In this document: piece by piece, positions 12,867-24,805 of the stretch
Position numbering within the stretch: position 1 is the stretch's first letter
How the letters are laid out: each line of letters opens with the position of its first letter
NCBI GenBank assembly: GCA_036245805.1
Contig: BTRK01000006.1
Span: forward strand, 24,274,365 to 24,338,364
Length of the DNA stretch: 64,000 nt
Reading direction: 5' to 3'
Origin: Pristionchus mayeri
Lineage: Eukaryota > Nematoda > Chromadorea > Rhabditida > Neodiplogasteridae
Notes under the pieces: model-generated
The model's database searches: none
Told to the model about the DNA's origin: nothing
What the model saw: the letters and a program-made list of their open reading frames with translations, nothing else
Position numbers and translations under genes: made by a program

Positions 12867-15080
12867 ATGGTGAGTACCCCTCCCCTCTCTCCTACCGTAC
12901 TCCTTCTTCTTCAGACCCCCAGACTTGCCCGCAACCAGATCAATCGCGTCCTCCGCAGAAAGAACAAACTCAGCCTCCCCATCTACAAGAAGAAGAGCCT
13001 TGGAGTGAGGAAGTACCTCAAGAAACGTGAGTGATTCCTCTCTCCCCCCTCCCCTCCTCTCCCTCTACCGTAGTCTTGCAGTGATAGGAGGAGGTCGAGT
13101 GGTGGATCGATCGATGGAGGCAGCTTCTTCCGACTCGTGGGCAATCTCCTTCCTCTCGTGGACCAATGTCGTCGAGAGAACCAACTCTGAGATCTGTGAG
13201 TACCCTCTCTCTCTGCTACAGTACCCCCTCCCCGTCTCTTCCTTACAGTATCCCTTTAGGTGCTGCCGAGTTTGCATCGTGGACGATATTCGATGCTGAC
13301 TTCGGTGACGAGGAGTTCCTCGGCGAGTGTGAGTACCGTACTCCCATGGATACAGTACTTATCTCTTTTCCTCTCCAGGCATGAGACTGTTCTGGGTGTG
13401 GACGTGGATCTGTGAACAAGAAGCGATTGAAGATACCGAGAAGACTGATGAAACTGTGGAATCGGAGGATGAAGAGGAGGGACTTGTTGTCCTGCCTGGT
13501 ACCGGAATAGTCTGGATGCAGTCTGGATACCGTAATCCTGTTCAGCGAAACCAGAGTGTCCTCTCGCTCGACTCGTGGCTCAAATCATCGCCAAGATGAT
13601 CGCAGATTCCTTCGCTCGCGAGTCTGAGACAGAAGTGGTCAGTGACAACCAGTGGCATCTACCTACTGCAACTTCGTACTCTGCAGGACTCCTCCAATTC
13701 TGCGACTACCGTATCCCTTCCTTCGGGATGGGATGCAGTATCAGCTCGTCTCTCCACTTCGTCCGTCTTCAATCTCTTCTCGGATAGAGTGGTCACTCCT
13801 ATTCCCTCTCTCTTCTCCATCGATCCCACGGGAGCTGATGATGAGGAGGAAGTGGCTGTTGAGCCAGGTACGAACCACCCCCCCCCTCCCTACCCCCTCC
13901 CACTCCTCACCTGGAGTATCGTCTCTACTACATCCATTGCAGATACCCACGACAGTCTTCTTATGGCTGCTCTTCTCTCTACGAAGGAATTGCTGCCCTC
14001 TCCCTCAGGTACCTCTCAGTCTATCGTAACCCTGGATGACCTATCGTATCTCAGTGGCTGTGATGCGTGCTCTCTCCTGCCCGGATCTTCTGATGGATTC
14101 CCTGGCAGTTCTTCTCTACGAGACTCGCCATCTTCACTTCCTCAACGAGAGATTTGCCCTTCCTCCTCCTCCCAAATCGATGGTGGCCCTTGAAGCAGAG
14201 AGAGAGATGGACCCTCCCAACTCGCTGGTGTCTACCGTATCCCTCCGCTCCGGATGGGATGCAGTATCAGCTCGTCTCTCCACTTCGTCCATCTTCAATC
14301 TCTTCTCGGACAGAGTGATCACTCCTCTTCCCTCTCTCTTCTCCATCGATCCCACTGGAGTTGCCTCCACCGCCTCTACCGTATCCGTGCCCCTTTCCTT
14401 CTGGGACACAACCTCTACCGTATCTGTGACTGACCCGGAGCCAATCCTATCCCTCAATCCTACCTCTTCGGCCTTCACCTGCCCGTCCCTTGAGCCCCTC
14501 AACACGAACACCTCAAGCACGTCAAGCGATCTGTCTGACTCCTCAAGTGTGTCAAGCGAGGTCTCCTCGACTTCCTCGATGGATGTGTCTTCCTCTGTCT
14601 CGACTCTCTTCATGGACCCTTCTTCTGCCCATTCGATGTGTTCTGGTTGCCCTTCCTCATCCTTCTCCCTTCTCACTGACTCTTCCCTTCTTCTTTCCTC
14701 TTCCTCTTCCATCTGTCCCGACTGTGTCTGTGTTCACTCTTCATGGGAAGAAGACGACGATGACATCGAGAGATCTCGTCACACGTACGTCGTCTCGAGT
14801 GAGTCATCCCTCTCACTCCCTCTCTACCTTTCCTCTCTCAGATTCCTCATCCTCTGGCTACGAATCTGATGTGGAGAGTGAGCCAGTCCTCCTCAAGAAG
14901 ATGACGTCTACTGCCTCTGCGACGACTCAGACGGAAGCACTCGAAGAGGTATAGTAGAAGGAGGGTCGAGAGTATCTACCGTATCCCTTGCAGACTTCTG
15001 CCGCTCGGATGCTGGCGGAATGCGATTCGATGCTGGAGAAACTGATGGAGATGAAGAAGAAGCTGAGAGAGATGCTGTGA
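12867..15080 (+). CDS. Ser/Thr-rich protein with basic N-terminus
   Basis: No family recognised. The ATG (12867-12869) is its own tiny exon. The next exon, 12915-13026, encodes a highly basic stretch (TPRLARNQINRVLRRKNKL). Following exons are about 13082-13195, 13260-13328, 13379-13498, 13546-13637, then a long region to about 14950 with uncertain borders, and a last exon 14994-15080. The middle is Ser/Thr/Asp-rich (many DSS, SSTSS runs) with CSGC and CPDC pairs. The C-terminus, TSAARMLAECDSMLEKLMEM, is a short amphipathic helix or coiled coil. Several introns are only 47-65 bp, and intron starts often carry the motif TACCGTA. A 128-bp segment encoding 42 residues is present twice. A nuclear or scaffold role would be a guess. 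Confidence 0.6.
13707..13834 (+). repeat. Intragenic duplicated coding segment, copy 1
   Basis: A 128-bp block encoding TVSLPSGWDAVSARLSTSSV and on to SIDPTG. It matches the block at 14233-14360 at nearly every base and in the same frame, so both copies appear to be under coding constraint. Confidence 0.9.
14233..14360 (+). repeat. Intragenic duplicated coding segment, copy 2
   Basis: Second copy of the 128-bp block (TVSLRSGWDAVSARLSTSSI to SIDPTG). Most differences from copy 1 are conservative (V/I, P/R, I/L), as expected of an in-frame segmental duplication inside the serine-rich gene. Confidence 0.9.
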
Positions 15081-15665
15081 GGAGAAAGAAGGAGAAGGAC
15101 TGACTCTTGCGATAAACTGTACTAACAATATTTGTGTTTGATCGCTATCGACGGTATCGACGCTATCGACTATCTTGCACAATTTAGGAAAGAAACTTGA
15201 GATTCAGACTCTAATCTGAGGGTGGGAAATGTTTCAGAAATGGTTCAAGTTTTTTTGGATACGATGTTGCTATGACATTATTTCCCTGTTGTACATCCGT
15301 GATCTCCAATAGACTCTGGATCTTTCCAAATTTTTGGGCAGCCTGAGTCCTTCCCCTTCTGTACATTCTGCATCTCTCGATTAAGGAGATTAGCTCATAA
15401 ATAATATGTTAGACCGTACGCAACTAAAAATTGCAAGCATTTATCGACGATCTCTTACGACATCTTAATCACAGAGGATAATAGATTAAATACTAGGATT
15501 TGGTGAGTGATTAAATGGTAGTGCAAGCCATGTGAAAATATTTGGTTCAAATAGATACTAACAATAAAACTGCGACTCTCGTGATACAATGAAAGGATTG
15601 AATGGTCTAAGTAAAGTATACCAGTACTCGTTTGATTATCTGTCATATGGCTACCGTAATCTAGT
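15081..15665. other. Convergent 3' intergenic region
   Basis: 585 bp between the stop codons of two converging genes (serine-rich on plus, CPT1 on minus). No coding signal; it should hold both 3' UTRs. Confidence 0.6.
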
Positions 15666-18600
15666 TTAGTCGAAGAGAGCGGAAAGTTCTAGGAAGGCCC
15701 TCTCGAGATGATGACGGAATCGATACGAATCCTGCAATTGTTCAATATAGAGTGACGATACAAGTGCGGATTCTACCGTATTCCTGGCTGAATGGTAGCT
15801 AGAGATGTGGGCGCAGATGGAGTGATTGCCTGCGAATCGATAGCACACCCCTGCAATGGTCTCAATCATCATTGGCAAAATCGATGGATCACGTACCGTA
15901 ACCCGTCTGGGCCACTGCTCCGAACGAAGCTCCCAACCACGATTTGTCCACGAACTCACCGTCCTCTTTCATCGTGTTAGTCACATTGGGCACCTGAGAA
16001 AGTGGAGAATAATCCACTCTGGGATTACATCGATATGGATGAATAGAGTAGAGAGAGGGGGATGCATACGTGAGAAGTGGATAGCAGCCATTCCTGTTGG
16101 ATGTAGTGATTGAGGAAGGGCGAGGAAGTGCCCGTCGCCTCAACCAACACCAGATTACCATGTCCATCCCATCCTCTACCCTACTTGGGACATGACGAAG
16201 AGGACGAAGAGATGTCTGTCCACTCCCTTGTTCACCATGCAATCTCGATTGTGAGTGGAATGGAGTTCGCACGCCTTGCGAAGCAGAGAAGCACGTTGGG
16301 CACGCTGAGGGAGAGAAGTGGGTAGAGGGGGGGGGGGGGGAGGGGACATAGATTTCCCACTTCAACCAGTTTTTATTTTTTTTTAATGTTTGATCCAAGA
16401 ATGGATCTTCTTTCACACTGCTCCCTCTCACTCACATCAGCCTTCCCTCCATCTTGCATGGATCTCACGAATTCGCACGACGCGTCAGTGACACTTCGAA
16501 GAGTCTCCGTCCGAGAGTTCGCGAAGAACCGAGAGGAAGCTGCTTCGTACGTCAAAACGAAACGACCTTGGTCCTCAAAGGAAAACACTCTGTAGTGCAG
16601 ATGAAGATGCCTCTATCTCGACAACCCCTCAGTCGCCTCCTCTTCCTAGTATAGCTGGGGGTGATATCATCATCATCTCATTCTATAACAGGACATCAAT
16701 CTAAGCAGTACTCGCTCCCTCTTCACCTCCCTTCACTCACTCGATAATTGGCCAATTGGATGGCCATCTGCACGAATGCATCGGGAGAGCAGCCACACTT
16801 CTTGATTCGTCCCTTTCCCCAGTTACGGAAGACGAGAGAGGCCATGTCCACATCGCGAGAAGATGACTCATGGGAGGAGAAACAACGATCGATCTCCGAT
16901 CCCATCTCAAATAGAACGCCACCTTTAGGGCTATACCATGGAACATCTATGAGAATCAAGTCTTCGTCATTTCTAATTAACAACGATATTATGCAAAAGA
17001 GATTACGAGCAACAGTGCTGACCTCCTGTGTGACTTCAATCTCAATTCTTTCTGCAAATTTGACTCGTCCCTCGGCCTCGGCTGCATTGAACGATTTCTC
17101 TCTGGCCAATTGCACGTCGAGAGGGGGATAACTGAGATGAGCTGATCGGAGAGAAGAGGGAAGAGGGAAGAGGAAAGAGGGAAGAGGGAACAGAGAAGAC
17201 AGATATCACATCCATCTTTGTAATAAACATATATCTCGATGATGCGCACATGTTTCTCTCTATTGACTGGTAACAAATGGATTTCTCACTCGACAATCTC
17301 ATTCTCCATCCACACGAAGTTCTCCATGATGTGGTCGAATTCGCTCCCATCGGCAATCGAGTGCTCCGTCGTGCCACCACACTGAACAAGATAGAGATCA
17401 AAGATCAACTTTAAAAGTAACACCCCGTTGGTATTTCAGAGAAAATAAGCATACACTTCAAAGTTTGGACGCTCACATATTGAAATTTCTAGAAATGTTT
17501 ATGAGGCTAATTTATAAATTCGATGGGAAGTGCACCTCATAAAACATCTTGAAGCAATACCGACAAAATGGTGCTCCACTAGTTCTTCAACTACTAGAAT
17601 AAGAATGGAGCTGACCCTTCCGTTCCTTCCGACGATGTAATTGAGTGATTTGTCCACCCATCGATTAGCTCCCTCTCCAGTGAGCATTGACTTCATGAAG
17701 CGAGAGAGAGTGTCCCTATTCTCCTGCGAGATCATCCCTTCCCTCTCTCTCTCTCCATTCACTCACTAGATCGTAATCCCAGTTCTCCTCAGAAGTGAGT
17801 GAGATGACGAATGCAGCAGACTCGATCTCCTTCAGTGCCTTCTTGTTACGGGGAATGCACTCGAAGAAACGATGACGATTCACGTGCCACTCCGATCTCA
17901 ACCAAACCAGTCAACAGAGAAGTCCGTCAAGAGTCGTGCAAGCACCAACAGGTACAGCATTCTACAGTACCTCTTATCGTGAGTGAGGGCAGGCACTCTT
18001 CCCTCTGCGCCCTCCACTTTCGTATCGGGACGAGTGAGCAGCTCGATGAAAATACTGCAAGAATATTTTACTCATCGATTCATTTGTACAATATTTTTTT
18101 AAAAAATCGAACGAATAGTGCATAGGAAGTAACTGACTCAGTCAATTGATCGATGGAGTAGATTCGATCCTTCTCGTCAACGACGTCCACTCGATAGATT
18201 CCCCCATTGAAGAGAACGAGGACGTGACGGGAGATTCCTGCAATAACACTCTCACCCTCCACCGTACACAAAATGGAACCATAATCAACAGTACACATTT
18301 CTCTCAATTATTTAAAAATAGACAAGTTTCTCATGATTCTTTGGAAGGTGCACCCTTCTCGCCCTCTTCTCTTCCCTCCCTCACCGTGGTTCTCCAAATG
18401 GTCAATCTTCTCTCCGGGAACTCTCGCCACTGCGTACATCTTATCGTAGTGACAGGCACACACGAGTCCCCCTCCCAGCTGCAATCACAACCACCATCTA
18501 CCTCTCACGCATTCAACTATCTACGACTACCGTACCACCAATATTAATCTACCGTACTCACGGGAGTATACGTCTGTCTATCGATCGCCAAATGCGAGAG

Positions 18601-20789
18601 GAATTCAGTGTAGGCAATGTGGGCAGCTCGGACTGCTTGTGTTGCGGGAGTATCGACGAAGAGATCGACATGAGCAACGGAGGAATTGATCATCAACGAA
18701 CTCCTGCACGGAAAGGAGTACGGTAATCGACTAGCAGGCATTGGAACGGCGTTTCAATCTCTCTGTGGCGCTATTCCAACCCTGATATTGTCTATATGTG
18801 GCATATTGCATATTCGGAATTTCCTGGCCGATTAGGCATGATTATCCCTGTCAATTCGGAGCGGGAAGGAGTAGGCTGAGCGTGTTCTTCGCGAGTTTCT
18901 TCCCCATCCTCATTTGAACACACATTCCTTACACTGTAGGGTGCGAGTCACTGGTGCCCCCCACAATTGTGAGGAGGGAACTTTACCCCCTACCCTCCTG
19001 ATTCCTTATCGAGAGGTGCAGTGAGTACGCGTGACTGATTGCGACGAGAGAGAAACATCCAGTGCTAGAGTAGAATAGAGACAACAGGTGGAAGGGAAGG
19101 AAAGTTCACTCCCTCCTCTCCCCTCCCTCTCCCTCTCTCATTGCCCCCTCGTTAGGCGAGTATACAGAAAACAACACGTGTAGTGATTACATTGTGGAAT
19201 TTGACCAGCGAGTGATACAATTATTACAGCGCGATTTTTGACCACAATTGTGTATCACTGTACATCTATGGTAACGTCAAACTATAGATTAGCATGACGA
19301 ATTCACCTGCTTGTACCCTTCTCTACTCGGATATCACATGCGATCGCTAATTATTTTTTTCGCATTTCAACATGTTTATTTAATTTTTGTTTTAAAATGT
19401 AATTGCAAAAAAATTTTGTATACCTCGTGTATAGATATGCGTACTTCTCCCAGAAGTCAGTGACATAATTGTCGGTGAAGAGTGAGTAGAGCTTCGTGAA
19501 CCTGCAGTGATCCTTCCTCTTCCTTCCCTCCCTCACTCATCTTGCCTACCTCTGCACTTTGGGTCCTTCTCCTTTCAAGAAGTCATCGGCCATCTTGTCG
19601 ATTGCTGCTAGTTCCTCCTTCGAGTGCAGATGACGGATCGATTCGAGGTATCTACAGTACTCCATTCATCACTCCAATTGTCATATACAGTACCTCTGCA
19701 CAGTCTCTTCGAGTGCGGGGACGGGGAGGGAGGGGAGGAGGGCGTCGCATGACTTGAGTAGAGGAGGAGACAACGAGAGCAGCGAACGAAGCATCTGCAG
19801 AAGGAAGAGAAGACTACCTAGAGAGACCCTTCCATCCATGTCTCTATCTGCACTGTGGAATGGAGCAAGTGCCCTCTCTTCTCCCATACCTCAATTGTCC
19901 TCTGGTATTTCATCCCCAATGGGGGGACCAATCACCCCCATTGGGAGGGGAACTGGGGACCATTGGGGGAGTTCACCAACCTCTCTCCCCACGCTAGAGA
20001 CAATCCTCTCCCTATCTCTAACTGAGAGAGTTTCCCCCAATGGTCCACCTACAAATTCCTCCCAATGGTATCCCATTGGTATACTATTGGGGGTAAACTC
20101 TCTCAGTTAGAGATAGGGAGAGGATGTTCTCTAGAGCGGGGAGAGCGGAATCCCCCAATGGTCCCAAGTTCCCCTCCCATTCGGGGGGCCGTTGGTCCCC
20201 CATTGGGGGGGGGGGGGGGGAATACCGGAGATATCCCCTCTTCCTCGTCATTCACAAGGCAAGTCACTCACCCCCCACACTTTCGTCAGCGTCGAAGGCT
20301 TCTTCGGATTCTCGAAGAGCCATCTCTTGTACTTGAAGTAGAAGTGACGGAGGATGAATCGAGTGAAGATCACGGGCAGAGATACAGTAGTGAGGGAGAC
20401 AATTCCCACTCGCACACACTGCAATCATCCATTCCCTCCCAGATAGTCCTTCCCGTCTGAGATAGTCTCAGGATGTCTACAGTATGCTCACTTGTGCAGC
20501 GGTGCCCTCTCCGAACTTGGGGACGAGCTGCAGCAGAGTGCTGCTGTCCTCGAATCGAGAGAAGTATGCAGCAGAGGCAGCGAGAGAAACACCGAAGTAG
20601 AAGGGACGCACGGGGTACAACGAGTTGTCCACGTAATTCTGCAGAAGACTCCTCTTACCAACTACGCGGAACCAAGAGTATAGTTCGATCACTCACATAC
20701 AACTTGTATCCGGCCCTCTCGATCTTGGAAGGGAATCTGGTGAAGAGAGGGAAGGGAGGACCGACTGGCTTCTTCCCGGAGGTTGCCAT
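15666..20789 (-). CDS. CPT1: Carnitine O-palmitoyltransferase 1
   Basis: Outer-mitochondrial-membrane enzyme that moves long-chain acyl groups from CoA to carnitine, the control step of fatty-acid beta-oxidation. About 21 exons on the minus strand: 20697-20789, 20492-20638, 20272-20418, 19694-19794, 19550-19651, 19424-19501, 18562-18703, 18385-18478, 18138-18237, 17971-18054, 17767-17896, 17616-17723, 17290-17381, 17023-17131, 16741-16905, 16436-16573, 16185-16304, 16070-16138, 15897-15993, 15777-15850, 15666-15731. Two N-terminal membrane segments are visible ([30 protein letters not shown]). Diagnostic blocks are [54 protein letters not shown] with the catalytic His, [16 protein letters not shown], and [15 protein letters not shown] followed by RTETLRS. 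CPT1 is the best call within the family because of the N-terminal membrane hairpin. The first ~45 residues typical of mammalian CPT1 are absent from the chosen start, so an upstream exon may be missing. The last intron is only 45 bp and in frame. Confidence 0.97.
19900..20230. repeat. Foldback element in CPT1 intron
   Basis: A near-perfect palindrome centred about 20066 lies in the 19795-20271 intron. Left-arm blocks such as CCCTATCTCTAACTGAGAG and CCCCAATGGGGG reappear as reverse complements on the right. The motif CCCCCAATGG and its complement recur many times. A G16 run (20205-20220) closes the right arm. Confidence 0.85.
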
Positions 20790-21925
20790 TCTCAAACTCA
20801 TTATTATTTGTAATAACAGTGGCAGAAAACGTAGAATGAAAATCATTTAGTAAAACGAGAAGGCGAAGCTCTCTCGTTATGGATGATAAGTGGAGGAGAA
20901 CGACAAAAAGAGAGGAAGGAAGGGCACAACAAATGGAGCAAAAGACACAACAATGAGCAGAGTGAGAAGGGAAGAGAGCATCTCATCCTAGAGTACATCT
21001 CCCTCATCATCTTACTCACCACACAAATAATCCGCACTCATTTGAAAAATAGCGCGCGGATTATTGTTCGAGAAGAGTAGAGTGATCTACCCCCCCCCCC
21101 CCCCCCCCGCGGAGATCTTCCCAAGGTGGGATTGTTGACTAAACTGGCCCTGTTCCGGATAGACTGGACTGCTAACAGAAGAAGAGGGGCAGAGAGCAGT
21201 GTGGACTGAGTTGTCTTACGGATGAATGATACCATCCAACAGATCACTGTGAATCTGAGGGCGGAGGAGGGGCCAATGGTAAGATAGAACGATAACTTGT
21301 CACGGAGGGTACAAAGTACTCCTACGAGTGTTCCATAGAGAGGTGGAGTGTGGAAGTGGGTCAGAGCAGGGGGAGGGATAGAGGCTTCTCTCTTTCTCTC
21401 TCTCTCACATAGGTGCAAGAAGAGAACGAAATGCAGCGAGAGGAGAAGCGAAAGAGCACGAAATGTGAACGGATTCCGCCAAGAGAAGAGAAGGAACAAA
21501 TGGGAATTCAAATCATGAATAAAGGAAGAGGAGGAAGCATGCACTACGTGCGAAGAGATGGAGGAGGAACGCGGTCCTCTCCCTTTTCCTTCCTTCTTCT
21601 CTGCGGGATCAATAGAAGCCGCAGAGCGTAAACAGTACACGGGATGTTGTAGACCCAAGAGCAGACGAAACAATCATACTCTCTTCGAACTCGAGGACTT
21701 GCATTGTGAGATTAATTTACATCGGAAGTAATGTCATTGGGAATATCTACTCCTGGACAAGTGAAACGAGTATGTTTCACTATAAAGAATTTATCAAAAA
21801 AAATACATGTAATTCTTTGGCACACGAGTATTTACAGGATTCATACCAGTCTAGTTATGTGAGTCATTAAATGGAAATGATTCGTTATTGTGAGGAAGTC
21901 TACTTGTGAGATATGAGAAGGTGGT
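20790..21925. other. Intergenic, CPT1 upstream and REEP 3' region
   Basis: No splice-supported gene seen on either strand. Purine-rich on plus. It holds a C19 run (21090-21108) followed by CGCGGAGATC. A long minus-strand open stretch (21038-21673) has no recognisable domain and runs through this homopolymer, so it is not called. Confidence 0.5.
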
Positions 21926-24805
21926 TCAGTTCTTCTTTCCTCTGCCTCTGCCCCTTCCCTTTCCTCTGGCAGACGATCCGCCTCTCTTCGGAGGAGGAAT
22001 GTACTCGATATCATCACCACCACCTCACAAATACACGCTTTACAACTCAAATTCAAGTTTCGGAATTTCATACTGACATATTTGACATACCGTAATAAGA
22101 TAACTGAAAATAGGATTGCGAATTTAGATATATACCTCGAATACACATTTTTTTTAGTTTATGGAAAGATATAGTATCTTTCTCCGAGAAAATAATAAGA
22201 GACTTTTCGACTCGGTGAACATATTTGTAGATACCCTTGGTACTAGGCCAAAAATCGAATTCCTTCTAAATGTGCATACATGTAGCACTCGGTGAGTGTA
22301 GCTCAGCCGTGGTCTATTTAGTGTTCTATATCAATCGTTGATAAATGGGAAGCACTTTAGTACGAAAACGTCAATTTTCGAAATTTGCTATTTCGCTACC
22401 GATCCGAACGGCTGTTGTCTCAAAAAATAGGAAATATTCTGGTGATCATGCATGCCAAGTTTCATAATTATCGGATTTAAAATAAAAGAGTAACATCAAA
22501 ATTTCGAAAAAAAATTCCATTTTTTATTTGCATCTCCTTTGGATGGAATGAGATTGATACTTTCAATTGTTTCTATATATAGCGCGGGATGAGTACTGTT
22601 TAAAGTTACCCAACACCCTTGAAAATGCCTTTCTATATTATTTAACAATGTAATAGAATGGGCTCTAATTAATTAAACTGGAATAATGAAAATAATAGAA
22701 AATCAATATTTGCAACAATGTAGAGCCGCAAAGTTTCAGTCTGAATTGCCTGATCACGCCAGCTCTCTCTCTTTTACACACTCCCTCGCTCGTTTTGTCG
22801 TGATCAGGGTACTCCCGCCAATTCAAATTATTTTCATGGGTGTTGGGAAACTTTAACCCTTTAAATAAATTAAAATTAAAAATACAGTTTCTGAGAATTC
22901 GATGAAAAACTGAGGTCAACTTGAAATAAAGTCAGTTCATGATAATGTCCAGGCACTTACCGTACCCCGATTGAATCGGAGGAAACATGTTCTAGAGTTG
23001 TCCTGCACGTAGTACTCGATGAGGGAATTCCGCCAGCATGAATGAAAGTTCGAAACGCATCCGCGCGGGCCGGCGCGCTGATGCTAAATAACTACCGTAA
23101 CCTCTCCATATAATTTAGCATCTGCGCGCCGGCCCGCGCGTATGCGTGTCGAAATTTCATTCATGCTGGTGCATTTCCCTCATCAAGTACTACGTGCAGG
23201 ACAACTCTAGAACATGTTTCCTCCGATTCAATCGGGGTACGGTAAATGCCTGGACATTATCATGAACTGACTTTATTTCAAGTTGACCTCAGTTTTTCAT
23301 CGAATTCTCAGAAACTGTATTTTTAATTTTTGTTTATTTAAAGGGTTAAGCAGTACTCATCCCGCGCTATATATAGAAACAATTGAAAGTATCAATCTCA
23401 TACTATCCAAAGGAGATGCAAATAAAAAATGGAAATTTTTTTCGAAATTTTGATGTTACTCTTTTATTTTAAATCCGATAATTATGAAACTTGGAATGCA
23501 TTATCACCAGAATATTGCTTATTTTTTTGATACAACATCCGTTCGGATCGGTAGCGAAATGGCAAATTTCGAAAATTGACGTTTTCGTACTAAAGTGCTT
23601 CCAATTTCCCAACGATTCATTTAGAACACTAAATAGACCACGACTGAGCTACACTCACCGAGTACTACATGTATGCACATGTAGAAGGAATTCGATTTTT
23701 ATCCTAGTGCCAAGCAAATGTTCACTGAATCAAAAACTCTCTCATAAATATTATAGAAGTGGGATATCTTACTCATATCGACGTCGCTTTTCTCTCTCTC
23801 TTCCTCCTCTATCCCGATCACAGGCTGAATCTTCCTGCTCTTCCTCGTTTTGGGCGGAGTCACGGAGAGCACCTTCAACAGACAATTAAGATTCCCGCCC
23901 CCCCCCCCCCCCCCCCTGAGATCTCAGTAACCACCCGCAGGACAACTCACCTCAACTTCTCCATCCCCGTCATCCCAGTCGAGAGGCTCCTCTTTGATCT
24001 CACGAATCATCGTGTCTAAAGGATAGAGCTGACAAAGATGAACACCCTCATCAACTCACGAGTTGAATAATTGTCGTTATCCATTCGCAAGGTGTAGTCA
24101 AGAGTACGTTGAGGGGCAGCAGCCAACTGAATTAAAGACTCAACATGGCAGAACTAGCCAATTGTGGCAGAATGGGAAGGATCTCGTTGGATACTCACTC
24201 CGGGGAAGGAGACTACTCGATTGATAGTGGCAGAGAATAGAATCTGGCCGACGTTCGTCGCCACTCCCATCGTTCGATCCATTATGGCTGCGGTGACGTT
24301 CGTCTTGACGGCGTCGATCTGTGGCTGATGCTTGAACAGCAGCGGCTTCAGCAACTGCAAACACAACTCATAAATCAATTATTCATATTTGTAACTATAT
24401 ACAGAGAAAATAACTCGCATTATCGTAGAGGGACTGGGCTCCATTCGTCACTGGATTGACAGAGTAGATGATGAAGAGCAATCGAGCCAGCTAGAAACTC
24501 ACGCTATATTATTGTAAACTCATAGGTAGCAATTCGCACACTTCGTTTAAGTGCTCACTTCGTATCCAGGGATGAGATACGTGATGAAGAGAGTATCCAG
24601 GACGAACTCAACAGCGAGACCAGCACCGAAAACTGCCCAGTACTTGAGCCAGTAGATCTCAATGAACTAATATGTTCCATCAACTATTGAAAAGACGCAC
24701 CTGTGCTCGCTGATTTGGTCTTGCAAGAGTCTTGAACGTATAGAAGGCCGGGAAGAAGGCACCTACGACCGTCGAGACGCATCGCAGAAGAAAAGAAAAG
24801 ACCAT
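21926..24805 (-). CDS. REEP-family (TB2/DP1/HVA22) ER-shaping protein
   Basis: Member of the REEP1-4 branch of the TB2/DP1/HVA22 family: hairpin membrane proteins that curve tubular ER and link it to microtubules. Minus-strand exons: 24701-24805, 24559-24657, 24419-24490, 24199-24354, 24060-24126, 23951-24015, 23773-23872, 21926-22023. The N-terminus MVFSFLLRCVSTVVGAFFPA and the YWLKYWAVFG block are the family signature. LLFIIYSVNPVTNGAQSLYD is the conserved end of the membrane domain, and a long cytosolic helix (LLKPLLFKHQPQIDAV) follows. The tail is acidic (KEEPLDWDDGDGEVE), then basic, ending in an RGKGRGRGRG stretch before the stop; that tail is not typical and may be lineage-specific. 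The intron after the third exon uses a GC donor (GCGAGT). The last intron is 1.75 kb and is filled by a foldback element. Confidence 0.88.
22195..23750. repeat. Large foldback element in REEP intron
   Basis: Two long arms (about 22205-23085 and 23110-23740) are inverted copies. They meet at a GC-rich core where CGCGCGGGCCGGCGCGC (about 23070) pairs with its complement near 23133. Outer blocks include CACTCGGTGAGTGTAGCTCA on the left, matched as its complement on the right near 23660. The arms differ at scattered bases. The left arm also carries a 249-bp insertion absent from the right arm. No open frame resembling a transposase is seen. Confidence 0.92.
22604..22852. mobile_element. piggyBac-like MITE (TTAA target)
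   Basis: 249 bp flanked by TTAA on both sides (22600-22603 and 22853-22856). Its termini AGTTACCCAACACCC and GGGTGTTGGGAAACT are inverted copies with one mismatch. The opposite arm of the host foldback (about 23345-23365) has a single TTAA at the matching place, so the pre-insertion sequence is preserved in the same window. A TTAA duplication is the mark of piggyBac-type transposition. No transposase is encoded. Confidence 0.88.

Noticed and set aside
14134..14712. Minus-strand Glu-rich frame opposite the Ser-rich gene
   Set aside because: It is the mirror of Ser/Thr-rich coding sequence; plus-strand frames have splice sites and the duplicated module.
21038..21673. Minus-strand 211-codon frame
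   Set aside because: It runs across a C19 homopolymer, has no recognisable motif, and the composition is explained by purine/pyrimidine bias.
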